Source: Pseudomaricurvus sp033283335
Lineage (GTDB): Bacteria > Pseudomonadota > Gammaproteobacteria > Pseudomonadales > Cellvibrionaceae
NCBI GenBank assembly: GCA_033283335.1
Contig: JAWMQP010000001.1
Location: forward strand, 930,001-994,000
Direction of reading: 5' to 3'
Length of the DNA: 64,000 nucleotides
Shown: piece by piece, positions 52,338 through 59,919 of the stretch
Layout of the letters: each line of letters opens with the position of its first letter
Numbering within the stretch: the first letter of the stretch is position 1
Position numbers and translations under genes: made by a program
The notes under the pieces: generated by a model
What the model was told of the DNA's origin: nothing
Databases searched by the model: none
The model's input: only the letters and a program-made list of their open reading frames with translations

Positions 52338-52757
52338 TCAGGCTGCCAGGCGACGCTTGAGCCAGCGGGTTATGGTCCCCAGGGCTGGCAGGTGGTCGTA
52401 TAACATCTCACCGAGATCGTAGATGTCCTCGTGGTAGTAAATGCGGTCATTGAACTGGATATGACTCATGCCACGCACGGTATGAATACCATCCCCCAGG
52501 CTCGGGTGGCGGAAGTTCATGTTCCACTTTATATAGGCTGAGTGCTCGCCGACAATCTCGTCCAGGTATTCAAACTGACAATATTCAAGTCGTTCACACA
52601 GGCCCTCGAGATAGGCCAGCAGGTCGGCGGCCCCACGCAGCTCGTGCACAGGATCGCGAAAGATGACATCATCCTGATATACGTCAGCAAAGGCCTCCAT
52701 TGGGACTCGAGTTACATCCCGATATAAAGATTTGAACCTTTCAGATAAAGCCGTCAT
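52338..52757 (-). CDS. NTF2/SnoaL-like protein, first gene of ChrR-linked operon
   Basis: The 139-residue protein has the NTF2-like fold pattern: an N-terminal helix pair, then VFRDPVHELRG-like segment (VIFRDPVHEL), IKWNMNFRHP, and HIQFNDRIYYHEDIYDLGEML. Such proteins usually bind small hydrophobic ligands. I choose ATG 52757, which has GGAG six bases upstream; a TTG four codons earlier is possible. It opens the operon and lies just downstream of a TGATCT-N17-GTATAG promoter. Confidence 0.85.
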   Translation of the reverse strand: MTALSERFKSLYRDVTRVPMEAFADVYQDDVIFRDPVHELRGAADLLAYLEGLCERLEYCQFEYLDEIVGEHSAYIKWNMNFRHPSLGDGIHTVRGMSHIQFNDRIYYHEDIYDLGEMLYDHLPALGTITRWLKRRLAA

Positions 52758-52784
52758 GTCTTGCTCCAAGCTCGATATGTTGAT

Positions 52785-52813
52785 CTATACGCAAGTGGTT
52801 GATTTTAAGATCA
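52785..52813 (-). promoter_or_regulatory. Candidate ECF-sigma promoter of the NTF2-SDR-cfa operon
   Basis: On the minus strand TGATCT (52813-52808) and GTATAG (52790-52785) are separated by exactly 17 bases, 28 bases before the ATG. It has the same layout as the divergent promoter of the sigma factor gene. Confidence 0.65.
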
Positions 52814-52834
52814 ATCGCCAAAACACGAAAAACG

Positions 52835-52863
52835 TGATCCAAGTTGGCAGGCTGGCCGTATTA
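52835..52863 (+). promoter_or_regulatory. Candidate autoregulated ECF-sigma promoter of sigma-chrR
   Basis: TGATCC (52835-52840) and GTATTA (52858-52863) are 17 bases apart, 41 bases before the sigma ATG. The -35 is the same as I recall for RpoE-ChrR promoters of Rhodobacter sphaeroides. Confidence 0.65.
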
Positions 52864-52904
52864 CCTGTCAAACCCAATCAGGAACGGACCAGGTCCACAA
52901 CCGA

Positions 52905-53492
52905 ATGAACCAAGCAACCAGCAAAGCCATGGATATCCCCCGGCTGCAGCAACTGATCCAGCAGGTGGCGAAAGAGCGCGACAGGCAGGCGTTTGAACAG
53001 CTGTTTGAGCATTATGCCCCTCTGTTACGGGCCTACAGCCTGGCGCGCGAACCCGGTGCCCATCTGGTGGCGGACGAGCTGGTGCAGGATGTCTTGATCA
53101 AGCTGTGGAACAAGTCCCACTTGTACGACCCGGACAAGTCCAATCCCAACACCTGGATTTATACCCTGGCTCGTAACTGTCGCATCGATTACCTGCGTCG
53201 CAACGGCCGTTACGGCAATGATGTGGACGGTGACCAGCTGTTCGACTCCATTGAGGATGAATCCGCTGGACCATTCCAAGCCACGCTGGAGAAACGCAAT
53301 GCACAACAGATACACGATGGCCTTAACCAGCTGCCCACGGAACAGCTGCAGGTACTGAGCAAAGTCTATATGGAAGGCAAAACTCAGCAAGAGGTTGCCC
53401 TTGAACTGAATCTGCCACTGGGCACCGTAAAATCCCGCATCAGACTGGCACTGCAAAAACTTGAGATCATTATCCGAGGTTACGCACAATGA
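52905..53492 (+). CDS. ECF sigma factor, ChrR-linked (ECF11-like)
   Basis: The 195-residue protein has region 2 (FEQLFEHYAPLLRAYSL, DELVQDVLIKLWNKS, NTWIYTLARNCRIDYLRR) and region 4 (TEQLQVLSKVYMEGKTQQEVALELNLPLGTVKSRIRLAL, in parts). It should direct transcription of the stress operon when freed from its anti-sigma partner. The stop overlaps the chrR start (ATGA at 53489). By analogy with RpoE-ChrR it answers singlet oxygen. Confidence 0.93.
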   Translation: MNQATSKAMDIPRLQQLIQQVAKERDRQAFEQLFEHYAPLLRAYSLAREPGAHLVADELVQDVLIKLWNKSHLYDPDKSNPNTWIYTLARNCRIDYLRRNGRYGNDVDGDQLFDSIEDESAGPFQATLEKRNAQQIHDGLNQLPTEQLQVLSKVYMEGKTQQEVALELNLPLGTVKSRIRLALQKLEIIIRGYAQ

Positions 53493-54184
53493 TCAGGCAC
53501 CACCCCTCTTCCGACCGACTGACAGCCTTTTCTGCCGGCAGCGTACCCATGAGCCAGGCGTTGTGCATCAGTGCCCACCTGGAGTTCTGTGACCAGTGTC
53601 GTCGCGAAGTGAAACGCTTAAACCTGATTGGCTCACAGTTGCTGCATGAACTGCAACCGGCTGCGGTACCCGCTGATTTGAAATCCAGGGTGTTACAACA
53701 ATTGACTCAACAAGCCGATACCCGTCAGGAGACAGCGTTGCAACCGTCCCCGACCACCTCCAAGCCAGGCAAAACCCATCAACGGGCTATGCCGCGCTGC
53801 TTGCAGACACTGGTACCCGATGGCCTCGACACCATTGCCTGGAAACGGCTCAGCCCTTCCATTTTCGCCTCCAAACTCTGCAATGACGTCAATGGCGGCA
53901 AGGTGGAAATGCTGAAGATCAAACCCGGCGGTCAGGTGGCCAGCCACAACCACACGGGTGAGGAAATCACCCTGGTGCTGGAAGGCAGTTTTTCCGATGA
54001 CGAAGGAGTCTATGGTCCGGGGGATATCATCTATCGCAATCGGGAAGACAAGCACCACCGCCCTATTGCCAGCCAGGATGCCGACTGCATCTGCCTGACC
54101 GCAGTGGAAGCACCGATTCAGTTTACCGGCTTTTTTGCCAAGTTGTTCAACCCCTTTATCCGGCGCAGCCATTATGCCAGCTAA
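53489..54184 (+). CDS. chrR: ChrR-family zinc anti-sigma factor with cupin domain
   Basis: The 231-residue protein binds and holds the ECF sigma factor. Its N-terminal zinc anti-sigma domain has an early histidine pair (MIRHH) and the H-x3-C-x2-C motif HLEFCDQC. The C-terminal cupin domain (about 100-215) has HNHTGEEITLVLEG and the metal-type E and H residues in GPGDIIYRNREDKHHRP. In studied homologues the cupin part is needed for release on singlet oxygen. Translational overlap with the sigma gene fits their equal amounts. Confidence 0.93.
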   Translation: MIRHHPSSDRLTAFSAGSVPMSQALCISAHLEFCDQCRREVKRLNLIGSQLLHELQPAAVPADLKSRVLQQLTQQADTRQETALQPSPTTSKPGKTHQRAMPRCLQTLVPDGLDTIAWKRLSPSIFASKLCNDVNGGKVEMLKIKPGGQVASHNHTGEEITLVLEGSFSDDEGVYGPGDIIYRNREDKHHRPIASQDADCICLTAVEAPIQFTGFFAKLFNPFIRRSHYAS

Positions 54185-54232
54185 TCCTTACCGTACGAGT
54201 TAACACTTGTGGGCAGTCAGTTCACCCTGCTT

Positions 54233-54267
54233 AGGCGCCGATAATCTGCAGTACGGCGCCTTTTTTT
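54233..54267 (+). terminator. Intrinsic terminator of sigma-chrR operon
   Basis: AGGCGCCG (54233-54240) pairs with CGGCGCCT (54254-54261), followed by seven T. It ends the two-gene sigma-chrR unit. Confidence 0.9.
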
Positions 54268-54358
54268 GTCATGGCGTTTTTGACAAGGTGTTTTTGACAA
54301 GACATTGTCATTTGCGGTAAACACAATAGTGTGTCCCGACTGACCAGCCGAGTTTTCC

Positions 54359-54829
54359 ATGAAATCTTTACCAGCCCTTTTGACCTGCTGCCTGTTATTT
54401 CAATTGACCGCCTGCACCAAAAAAGACGCCCTGCCCTGCCCGGAGGTAGAGCAGATATTACAGGCTCCCAGTGCCGGCTGCCTGACCATCCATCAAGGAA
54501 AATTGCTGGTGGTGCAGGAAATGAGCAACAAAGTCAGCATTCCCGGTGGCAGCGCCAATGCTGGTGAAGCCGCGCACTGCGCCGCTCACAGGGAAACCTG
54601 GGAAGAGACCGGACTGAATGTATTACCCGGTAAGGTAGCGAGGGTCTTTGACAACGGCTTTCACCTGTTCACCTGTGCTCCCGAGGGAACGACAGAGATT
54701 GGCAAAATTCCCTTTCACCTGGAAATCCAACAGGCCATGTGGTTGAGTCCCGAGCAGTTTGATGACTTTGAGTGGCGTTTCCCGGCGCAAAAAGACTGGT
54801 TACGTCAGAAGATGCTGACCCAGGAATGA
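54359..54829 (+). CDS. Predicted lipoprotein with Nudix hydrolase domain
   Basis: The 156-residue protein has a signal peptide with lipobox (LLFQLTAC, Cys at about 19) followed by a Nudix domain. The Nudix box is complete: G-x5-E-x7-R-E-x-x-E-E-x-G (GSANAGE...REtwEEtGL). Nudix enzymes hydrolyse nucleoside diphosphates linked to another group and are normally cytoplasmic, so a lipid-anchored periplasmic one is unusual. Asp2-Asp3-type inner membrane retention is not suggested, as the residue after Cys is Thr. Substrate unknown. It lies just after the sigma-chrR terminator. Confidence 0.83.
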   Translation: MKSLPALLTCCLLFQLTACTKKDALPCPEVEQILQAPSAGCLTIHQGKLLVVQEMSNKVSIPGGSANAGEAAHCAAHRETWEETGLNVLPGKVARVFDNGFHLFTCAPEGTTEIGKIPFHLEIQQAMWLSPEQFDDFEWRFPAQKDWLRQKMLTQE

Positions 54830-54833
54830 TGTC

Positions 54834-56069
54834 TCAGTTGTCTCCCTGCTCCAAAAGGAATATCTCCTGCAGGATACTTTGCCACTGACCGTACTGAGCG
54901 TCCATATCGCCGGTTAATTGCATCATACCGTCATCCAGCTTTAACACCGTGGGCAATACCTCGTTGTTAAAGCCCGTTGCCAGTTCACGCAGATTGGACT
55001 GCTGCATACGAAACCACTCGTAATCACCATAAACTTCATTCATGGATGCCAGGCTGCCACGGCGGTAACCACTGCCCTGACCCTCTTCCCGCGCGCGATA
55101 ATCACGGATATACAGTGCTAATTCTCGGCCATACTGGCGCCAGCGCCAGTAGGTTTCCTGCATCTGCCGAAACAAGTCTCCGTATTGCTGATCGGCGTGG
55201 TCAATGAAGAAGTATTCGTACTGGCGCACCTTTTCGACTCGTTGCAGCATAGCGTCATTGTGGGCAGGAAGGCGCACCAGCTGCAACTCACCAGATGCAG
55301 TCTGCTGGTAAAACCCATTGAAGGCGTCAGGGGCCAGAGTCTCAGCGTAGCGCAGCCGGGTTAACTGATGAAGGGATTGGATCCTTGCGGGAGTCAGTTG
55401 AGAGCGCGCAGCCAGCAGATCCTCCGCAATTCGATCAAACAGCGGCTGATAGGGATCGCGGGCAAAATCCACAGGGACTGATCCATCCAACTGATAAGCC
55501 CCAGCCTTGACCGTGTGTTCATACTGTTTGTCCAGCCATAGCCGCTGACTGCTGTCGCTGGCCCGAATACGCAGTTGCAGCCGTTCACCATCCGACTGCA
55601 GAATTTCACCCTCTACCTGCAGGTGTGCCAGCACATGAGGCGCCGGCAACACACGGATGACTCCCCAGGGTGATCGGCTGCCGAGCTGTTCGGACTGCCG
55701 GTTCAATGTCTGGCGTAACAGATAGGGTAAAAATCGGGATTCGGCCTTGCGCACCAGTGGATAACGGATTTCCCGTTGAACCTGCTCATTGGGAAGATCA
55801 GCCAGAGTCGCGGGCTGGAAAAAGCTGACGATTCCCACATCCAACTGCAGCTTCGCCTCGGCAGCCAGCGGATCGTTACCAGTGCCCAGCTGCCGTGATA
55901 AAGTGGAATCCACCTGCCTGGCCATCTGCTTTTCATCAATCGGACCAGAACTGACGGCCGCCGCAATCGTTGAATTTGGTTGTGCACCAGATGGTAGGGG
56001 CTGCTGGGCACACCCCGCGATTAACAGAACCAATACCGCAGGCGAGCTCAACCACCGATACCACTTCAT
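54834..56069 (-). CDS. Lipoprotein of unknown function
   Basis: The 411-residue protein has a signal peptide and lipobox (LVLLIAGC, Cys at about 20), a low-complexity linker, then a mixed alpha/beta body; the C-terminal 150 residues are mostly helical (YGDLFRQMQETYWRWRQYGR). I do not recognise the family. The ATG at 56069 has GAGG seven bases upstream. It is convergent with the Nudix gene (four-base gap) and follows another lipoprotein gene on the same strand, so the two may work together in the envelope. Confidence 0.75.
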   Translation of the reverse strand: MKWYRWLSSPAVLVLLIAGCAQQPLPSGAQPNSTIAAAVSSGPIDEKQMARQVDSTLSRQLGTGNDPLAAEAKLQLDVGIVSFFQPATLADLPNEQVQREIRYPLVRKAESRFLPYLLRQTLNRQSEQLGSRSPWGVIRVLPAPHVLAHLQVEGEILQSDGERLQLRIRASDSSQRLWLDKQYEHTVKAGAYQLDGSVPVDFARDPYQPLFDRIAEDLLAARSQLTPARIQSLHQLTRLRYAETLAPDAFNGFYQQTASGELQLVRLPAHNDAMLQRVEKVRQYEYFFIDHADQQYGDLFRQMQETYWRWRQYGRELALYIRDYRAREEGQGSGYRRGSLASMNEVYGDYEWFRMQQSNLRELATGFNNEVLPTVLKLDDGMMQLTGDMDAQYGQWQSILQEIFLLEQGDN

Positions 56070-56117
56070 TCGCACACCTCGTTCCACCTGACTTCCAATC
56101 CCATACCAGCAACCTGG

Positions 56118-56918
56118 TTAATCCGCATTCATAATAACTGGCTTGGGGGCCTCGGGCACCTCGGCCGCCTGCTCAGGCGCTGGCCTCAGTGTGCAGACTT
56201 TCCCCTTGCGTACCGTCTGTTCACATTCAAAGCCCTGATGTCGCTTGTCAAATTTCGAATAAGAGCGATTGAGCGTAAAGGGTTCCGGTGCCTGATCCGA
56301 CATCATGGTTGTGGCCACATTGATCTGCTGGCCATCCTGGGACAGTGTTAAGCGCTGTTGTACGACCAACCCTTCGGGTAAGCGCAACTGAAACACCAGC
56401 TGGTGACCGTCCCAACCACACACTTCGGTACCGAAGGGGTTATCCAACGCCTGCATTGCACGATCACCAAACTGGCAGGTCAATGCAAAGGTGCCCTCAC
56501 GCTCTACCCGGATATCGCTCACGGTCTGTTCAATATCCATGACCTGCGGACGGGAAATTTTTTCCACAAACTGGGCCATGGCCAAAACAGTCTGGGCACT
56601 GCGCTGATTCACGGACGCAGTCCCCCGTTCGGATTCCATTTGCCTCCCCGATTGTCGCTCCATACGCCGACGCATGCGATAAAAGTAGGTATCCAGTTTG
56701 GCCTCAACACTGTCATTTAGGACGTAATCCATTTCCCAACTGCCGTTAAAATTGGCGGGTAAGACCATCGCGTTTTTAGCCAGAGGCATGTCAGGCCCTG
56801 AGCTGCAGCCAGACAACCCCGACACTGCCAATAACAACGTGAGCAACAGTATCAAGCCAGTCGGAGATACTGTGGCCGTGAATCTATGCACCTTGTTGCT
56901 ATGTACCCTGTTAATCAC
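56118..56918 (-). CDS. Lipoprotein of unknown function
   Basis: The protein has up to 266 residues with a lipobox (VSGLSGC, Cys near 38). The body includes an Arg/Met-rich helix (YFYRMRRRMERQSGRQMESE), beta strands and a Pro/Ala-rich tail. No family was recognised. The start is unsure: GTG at 56918 gives a long N-region; a GTG nine codons later is possible. It probably forms an operon with the next lipoprotein gene. Confidence 0.7.
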   Translation of the reverse strand: MINRVHSNKVHRFTATVSPTGLILLLTLLLAVSGLSGCSSGPDMPLAKNAMVLPANFNGSWEMDYVLNDSVEAKLDTYFYRMRRRMERQSGRQMESERGTASVNQRSAQTVLAMAQFVEKISRPQVMDIEQTVSDIRVEREGTFALTCQFGDRAMQALDNPFGTEVCGWDGHQLVFQLRLPEGLVVQQRLTLSQDGQQINVATTMMSDQAPEPFTLNRSYSKFDKRHQGFECEQTVRKGKVCTLRPAPEQAAEVPEAPKPVIMNAD

Positions 56919-57068
56919 ACTTCACATCCACCGTGGTTTATCTGATGTTCAACAGCTTCTGACTTTTGCTAAAGGGTAAAGTTCTTGAGCCCAATCCGCC
57001 ACCTCTCTGGCCAATCCACCGGCAGCGTGCTTCAATGGGCCATTATCTTCGAAAGAAAAGGAGAGCAC

Positions 57069-58265
57069 ATGTCTTTCGCTTTACCCCTGAAAACATTGAT
57101 GGTCACCTCGGTGCTGGGTTTGTCTCTCGCCACCCAGGCGGCCCCGAGCCAACGCGCCATCGACCTGGCCCATCAACACCCCATCGTGGATGGTCACATT
57201 GACGTACCCTTCCGTATGCAACGTCGCTGGGAAGATGTGACCAAAGCCACAGAAAACGGTGAATTCGACTACCCGAGAGCCAAACAAGGTGGTCTGGATG
57301 CTCCCTTTATGTCCATCTACATTCCAGCGGTCAAGGAAAACGACGGTGCCAAGGAACTCGCCGATATCCTGATTGACCAGGTGGAAGCCATCGTCGCCCG
57401 GGCCCCGGATACCTTTGCCATGGCCTACACGGCACAGGATATTCGCGACAACTTCAGTGCCGGTAAAATTTCCCTGCCACTGGGTATGGAAAATGGCGCG
57501 GCCATTGAGGGCAACCTGGACAATCTGCAGCATTTCTATGATCGGGGTATCCGCTACATCACACTGGCTCACTCCAAAGCCAACCATATTTCGGACTCTT
57601 CCTACGACCAGGCCAAAGTCTGGCAGGGCCTGAGCCCTTTCGGGGTGGAGCTCATCAAAGCCATGAACAAACTCGGCATCATGGTGGATGTGTCCCATGT
57701 ATCCGATGCCGCCTTTTACGAAGCCCTGCAAGTCAGTGAGGTGCCGGTGATTGCCTCACACTCCTCCCTGCGTCATTTCACCCCGGGTCTGGAGCGCAAT
57801 GTGGATGACAAAATGCTGGAGGCCCTGGCGGATAAGGGCGGTGTCATTATGATCAACTTCGGCAGTTTCTTTGTCACCGAAGAGGCGATGAACTGGGGCA
57901 ATCAATACAAGGCCGCCTACGCAGCCTATGAAGAGCGCATGGGGCAAGTCACTCCAGAACAGTCCAAAGCCTTTTCAGAAAGCTATCGTCAGCGCTTCCC
58001 CTACCCTTACGCCACCGTGGTCGATGTGGTTGATCACATCGAGCGGGTCCGCAAGCGTGTCGGCATCGATCATGTGGGTCTTGGGTCAGATTACGATGGC
58101 GTCGGCAACACACTGCCGGAAGGCCTGAAAGACGTATCGACCTACCCGGTTTTAGTGGATGCCTTGCTGAAAAAAGGGTACAGCGACAACGATATTGCGA
58201 AGGTCCTGGGGGGCAACGTGTTGCGGGTGATGGAGCAGGTAGAAGCCTACGCAGCCCAGCATTAA
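57069..58265 (+). CDS. Membrane dipeptidase, peptidase family M19
   Basis: The 398-residue protein has a signal peptide (PLKTLMVTSVLGLSLATQA, in part) and the M19 dipeptidase fold: VDGHIDVPF with the first metal HxD, LGMENGAAIEG with the bridging Glu, VDVSHVSDAAF, IASHSSLRHF and LGSDYDGVG. Such zinc enzymes cut dipeptides, including D-amino-acid-containing ones. I start at ATG 57069, which has AAGGAG six bases upstream; a longer frame from 56985 would put extra residues before the signal. Export to the periplasm is predicted. Confidence 0.92.
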   Translation: MSFALPLKTLMVTSVLGLSLATQAAPSQRAIDLAHQHPIVDGHIDVPFRMQRRWEDVTKATENGEFDYPRAKQGGLDAPFMSIYIPAVKENDGAKELADILIDQVEAIVARAPDTFAMAYTAQDIRDNFSAGKISLPLGMENGAAIEGNLDNLQHFYDRGIRYITLAHSKANHISDSSYDQAKVWQGLSPFGVELIKAMNKLGIMVDVSHVSDAAFYEALQVSEVPVIASHSSLRHFTPGLERNVDDKMLEALADKGGVIMINFGSFFVTEEAMNWGNQYKAAYAAYEERMGQVTPEQSKAFSESYRQRFPYPYATVVDVVDHIERVRKRVGIDHVGLGSDYDGVGNTLPEGLKDVSTYPVLVDALLKKGYSDNDIAKVLGGNVLRVMEQVEAYAAQH

Positions 58266-58309
58266 CCAGCCAGAGACTGCACAAGCTTTTTAGACAAACT
58301 GATGTAACT

Positions 58310-58981
58310 ATGAAACACACAAATTTTGTTTGGGAACTCCACACTCGCCTGTTCCACTGGGGACTGGTGATTTTGTTTACCGCCGCCATGATCACCGGCC
58401 TGCTGGGTGAAATGGACTGGATGGAGTGGCATGTCTGGATTGGTTATGGTCTGCTCGGCCTGATGATCTTCCGATTGTTGATCGGTATCGTTGGGCGGGA
58501 CTACAGCCACTTTTCCCACTTTGCCCTGTCCCCGAAAAAAGTCATCGATTACTTGCGCGGCAACTCCGAGCATCATTACCTGGGCCATAATCCCGCTGGC
58601 TCCTGGATGGTCATCTTTATGTTGCTGGCCATTACCCTGCAAGCCCTCAGCGGCCTGCTCACCACCGACGATTTTTTTGTCGAAGGTCCCTGGGTCTACT
58701 GGTTCGAGGAAAAGTGGGTCAGTCTGGCTGGCAACATTCACCACTTTAACTGGCAAATCCTGCTCGGTCTGGCAGCGATGCATCTGCTGGCGATTGTCTA
58801 CTACCAACTGGTGAAGAAAGAAAGTCTGGCCAGAGCCATGCTGACTGGCCATAAAACGCACAAAGCGGAAAACCCACCGACCTCTGTGGCCGTGCGTCTT
58901 CCGCTCTGGCTTCAAATGCTGTTAATGGCACTGGCGGCCGGCTTCACCTGGTGCGTGATAGAGTTACCGGCCTGGCTGTAA
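58310..58981 (+). CDS. Cytochrome b561 family protein
   Basis: The 223-residue membrane protein has four or five helices and haem-ligand histidines in ELHTRLFHWGLV, WMEWHVWIGY, NIHHFNWQIL and MHLLAIVYYQL, as in bacterial di-haem cytochrome b561 proteins that pass electrons between quinone and a partner such as cytochrome c. The next gene, convergent and abutting, codes for a cytochrome c'. The last helix lies after an extended cytoplasmic loop. Confidence 0.9.
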   Translation: MKHTNFVWELHTRLFHWGLVILFTAAMITGLLGEMDWMEWHVWIGYGLLGLMIFRLLIGIVGRDYSHFSHFALSPKKVIDYLRGNSEHHYLGHNPAGSWMVIFMLLAITLQALSGLLTTDDFFVEGPWVYWFEEKWVSLAGNIHHFNWQILLGLAAMHLLAIVYYQLVKKESLARAMLTGHKTHKAENPPTSVAVRLPLWLQMLLMALAAGFTWCVIELPAWL

Positions 58982-59419
58982 TCAGTCTTTTTTGAAATCG
59001 TCGTGACAACCCTTACAAGAGCCGCCGAGGTTTTTGGCGGCTTTGGCCAGCTCACCGCGATCACCGGTTTTGGACGCTGCGGCAAAGGCATCGGCGCGGG
59101 TTACAAAGGTGTCCAGGGCCTCCTGGAAAGCGTCAGGCTTGTCCCAGATATCGGCCTTGGCTTCGGTTTTCCCTTTGTCCGACCCCTCTGGGAAAACATC
59201 CCGGCTCATGTGCGCCAACCGGGCGATGGTTTCAGCGTGAAACTGATGATTTGCAGCCTCCGAAGCTGGTCCTTTCAACGTGGAAAACACCGCCGAAAAA
59301 TGCCCGCCGATGGCTTCCATGATCGCCTGACGATGTTCAATCTGAGATTTCACATCCGCTGCTGAAGCACTGATACTCACCACTGACGCCATGGCCAGCG
59401 ATACAATTTGCTTTCTCAT
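58982..59419 (-). CDS. Cytochrome c'
   Basis: The 145-residue protein has a signal peptide (LAMASVVSISASA, cleaved near residue 20) and the C-terminal haem site CKGCH in a four-helix cytochrome c' layout (QIEHRQAIMEAIGGHF at the N-terminus). Cytochrome c' proteins are periplasmic and bind NO or CO. AAGGACA precedes the ATG. The stop codon directly abuts that of the cytochrome b561 gene, and the pairing of the two is common. Confidence 0.93.
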   Translation of the reverse strand: MRKQIVSLAMASVVSISASAADVKSQIEHRQAIMEAIGGHFSAVFSTLKGPASEAANHQFHAETIARLAHMSRDVFPEGSDKGKTEAKADIWDKPDAFQEALDTFVTRADAFAAASKTGDRGELAKAAKNLGGSCKGCHDDFKKD

Positions 59420-59429
59420 TGTCCTTACC

Positions 59430-59462
59430 TCGTTTTTTTATGAACCAGTTTTTATAAACCAG
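59430..59462. repeat. 14-bp direct duplication upstream of cytochrome c'
   Basis: TTTTTATGAACCAG and TTTTTATAAACCAG follow each other with one mismatch, ending about 10 bases before the ribosome binding site of the cytochrome c' gene (read on the minus strand). Confidence 0.7.
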
Positions 59463-59763
59463 TGGTGATGACACACGCTAATCACTGTTGTCTATCCAAC
59501 CCGATTGAGAGGATAGAACATGAAGCCTGCCAAAGTTCCTAACTTCTGGCAATATTTAGCAGGAAAAACAATAACTAAAAGAATAACCAGCCCGCAAACC
59601 CCCTTGGAGAATCTTCCACACCTGGGGATACCTTGGAGCTGGTCGTGATGAAATAGGACAATTCTGAGATTGACGGAATCAAGCACGGCAGCGGTGACAG
59701 AAAGCTTGATTTATCTTGGTTCATTTATCGAACACTATTGACATCAAACTCATCCCCAAAAAC

Positions 59764-59794
59764 TGTGGATAAGATTGTAGATAAGTTATCAACA
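59764..59794. other. Cluster of three DnaA-box-like 9-mers
   Basis: TGTGGATAA (59764-59772) is the exact complement of the DnaA box TTATCCACA. TGTAGATAA (59776-59784) and TTATCAACA (59786-59794) each differ from the box by one base. The rest of the 500-base gap 59420-59919 holds no gene I can support. Confidence 0.5.
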
Positions 59795-59919
59795 ATCGCC
59801 TCCAGACCAGCTAACTTCATGACTTCAGCGAATTGGTCACTCGGCAACCAGCCCATTTCAGAGCTGCACAATGACTGTGCGGGCTGTTGTTTTTCTTAAC
59901 CAAAATGATGCTTGGTCGC

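Noticed and set aside
54274..54301. Two-copy GTTTTTGACAAG repeat as a promoter pair
   Set aside because: TTGACA-like words are present but no -10 lies at the right distance from either; noted only as part of the short-duplication trend.
59492..59686. 64-codon minus-strand frame between cytochrome c' and permease
   Set aside because: No ribosome binding site or recognisable domain; treated as non-coding.
59764..59794. Replication origin
   Set aside because: Although DnaA-box-like sites cluster here, there are no dnaA, dnaN, rep or gidA genes and no clear AT-rich unwinding repeats.
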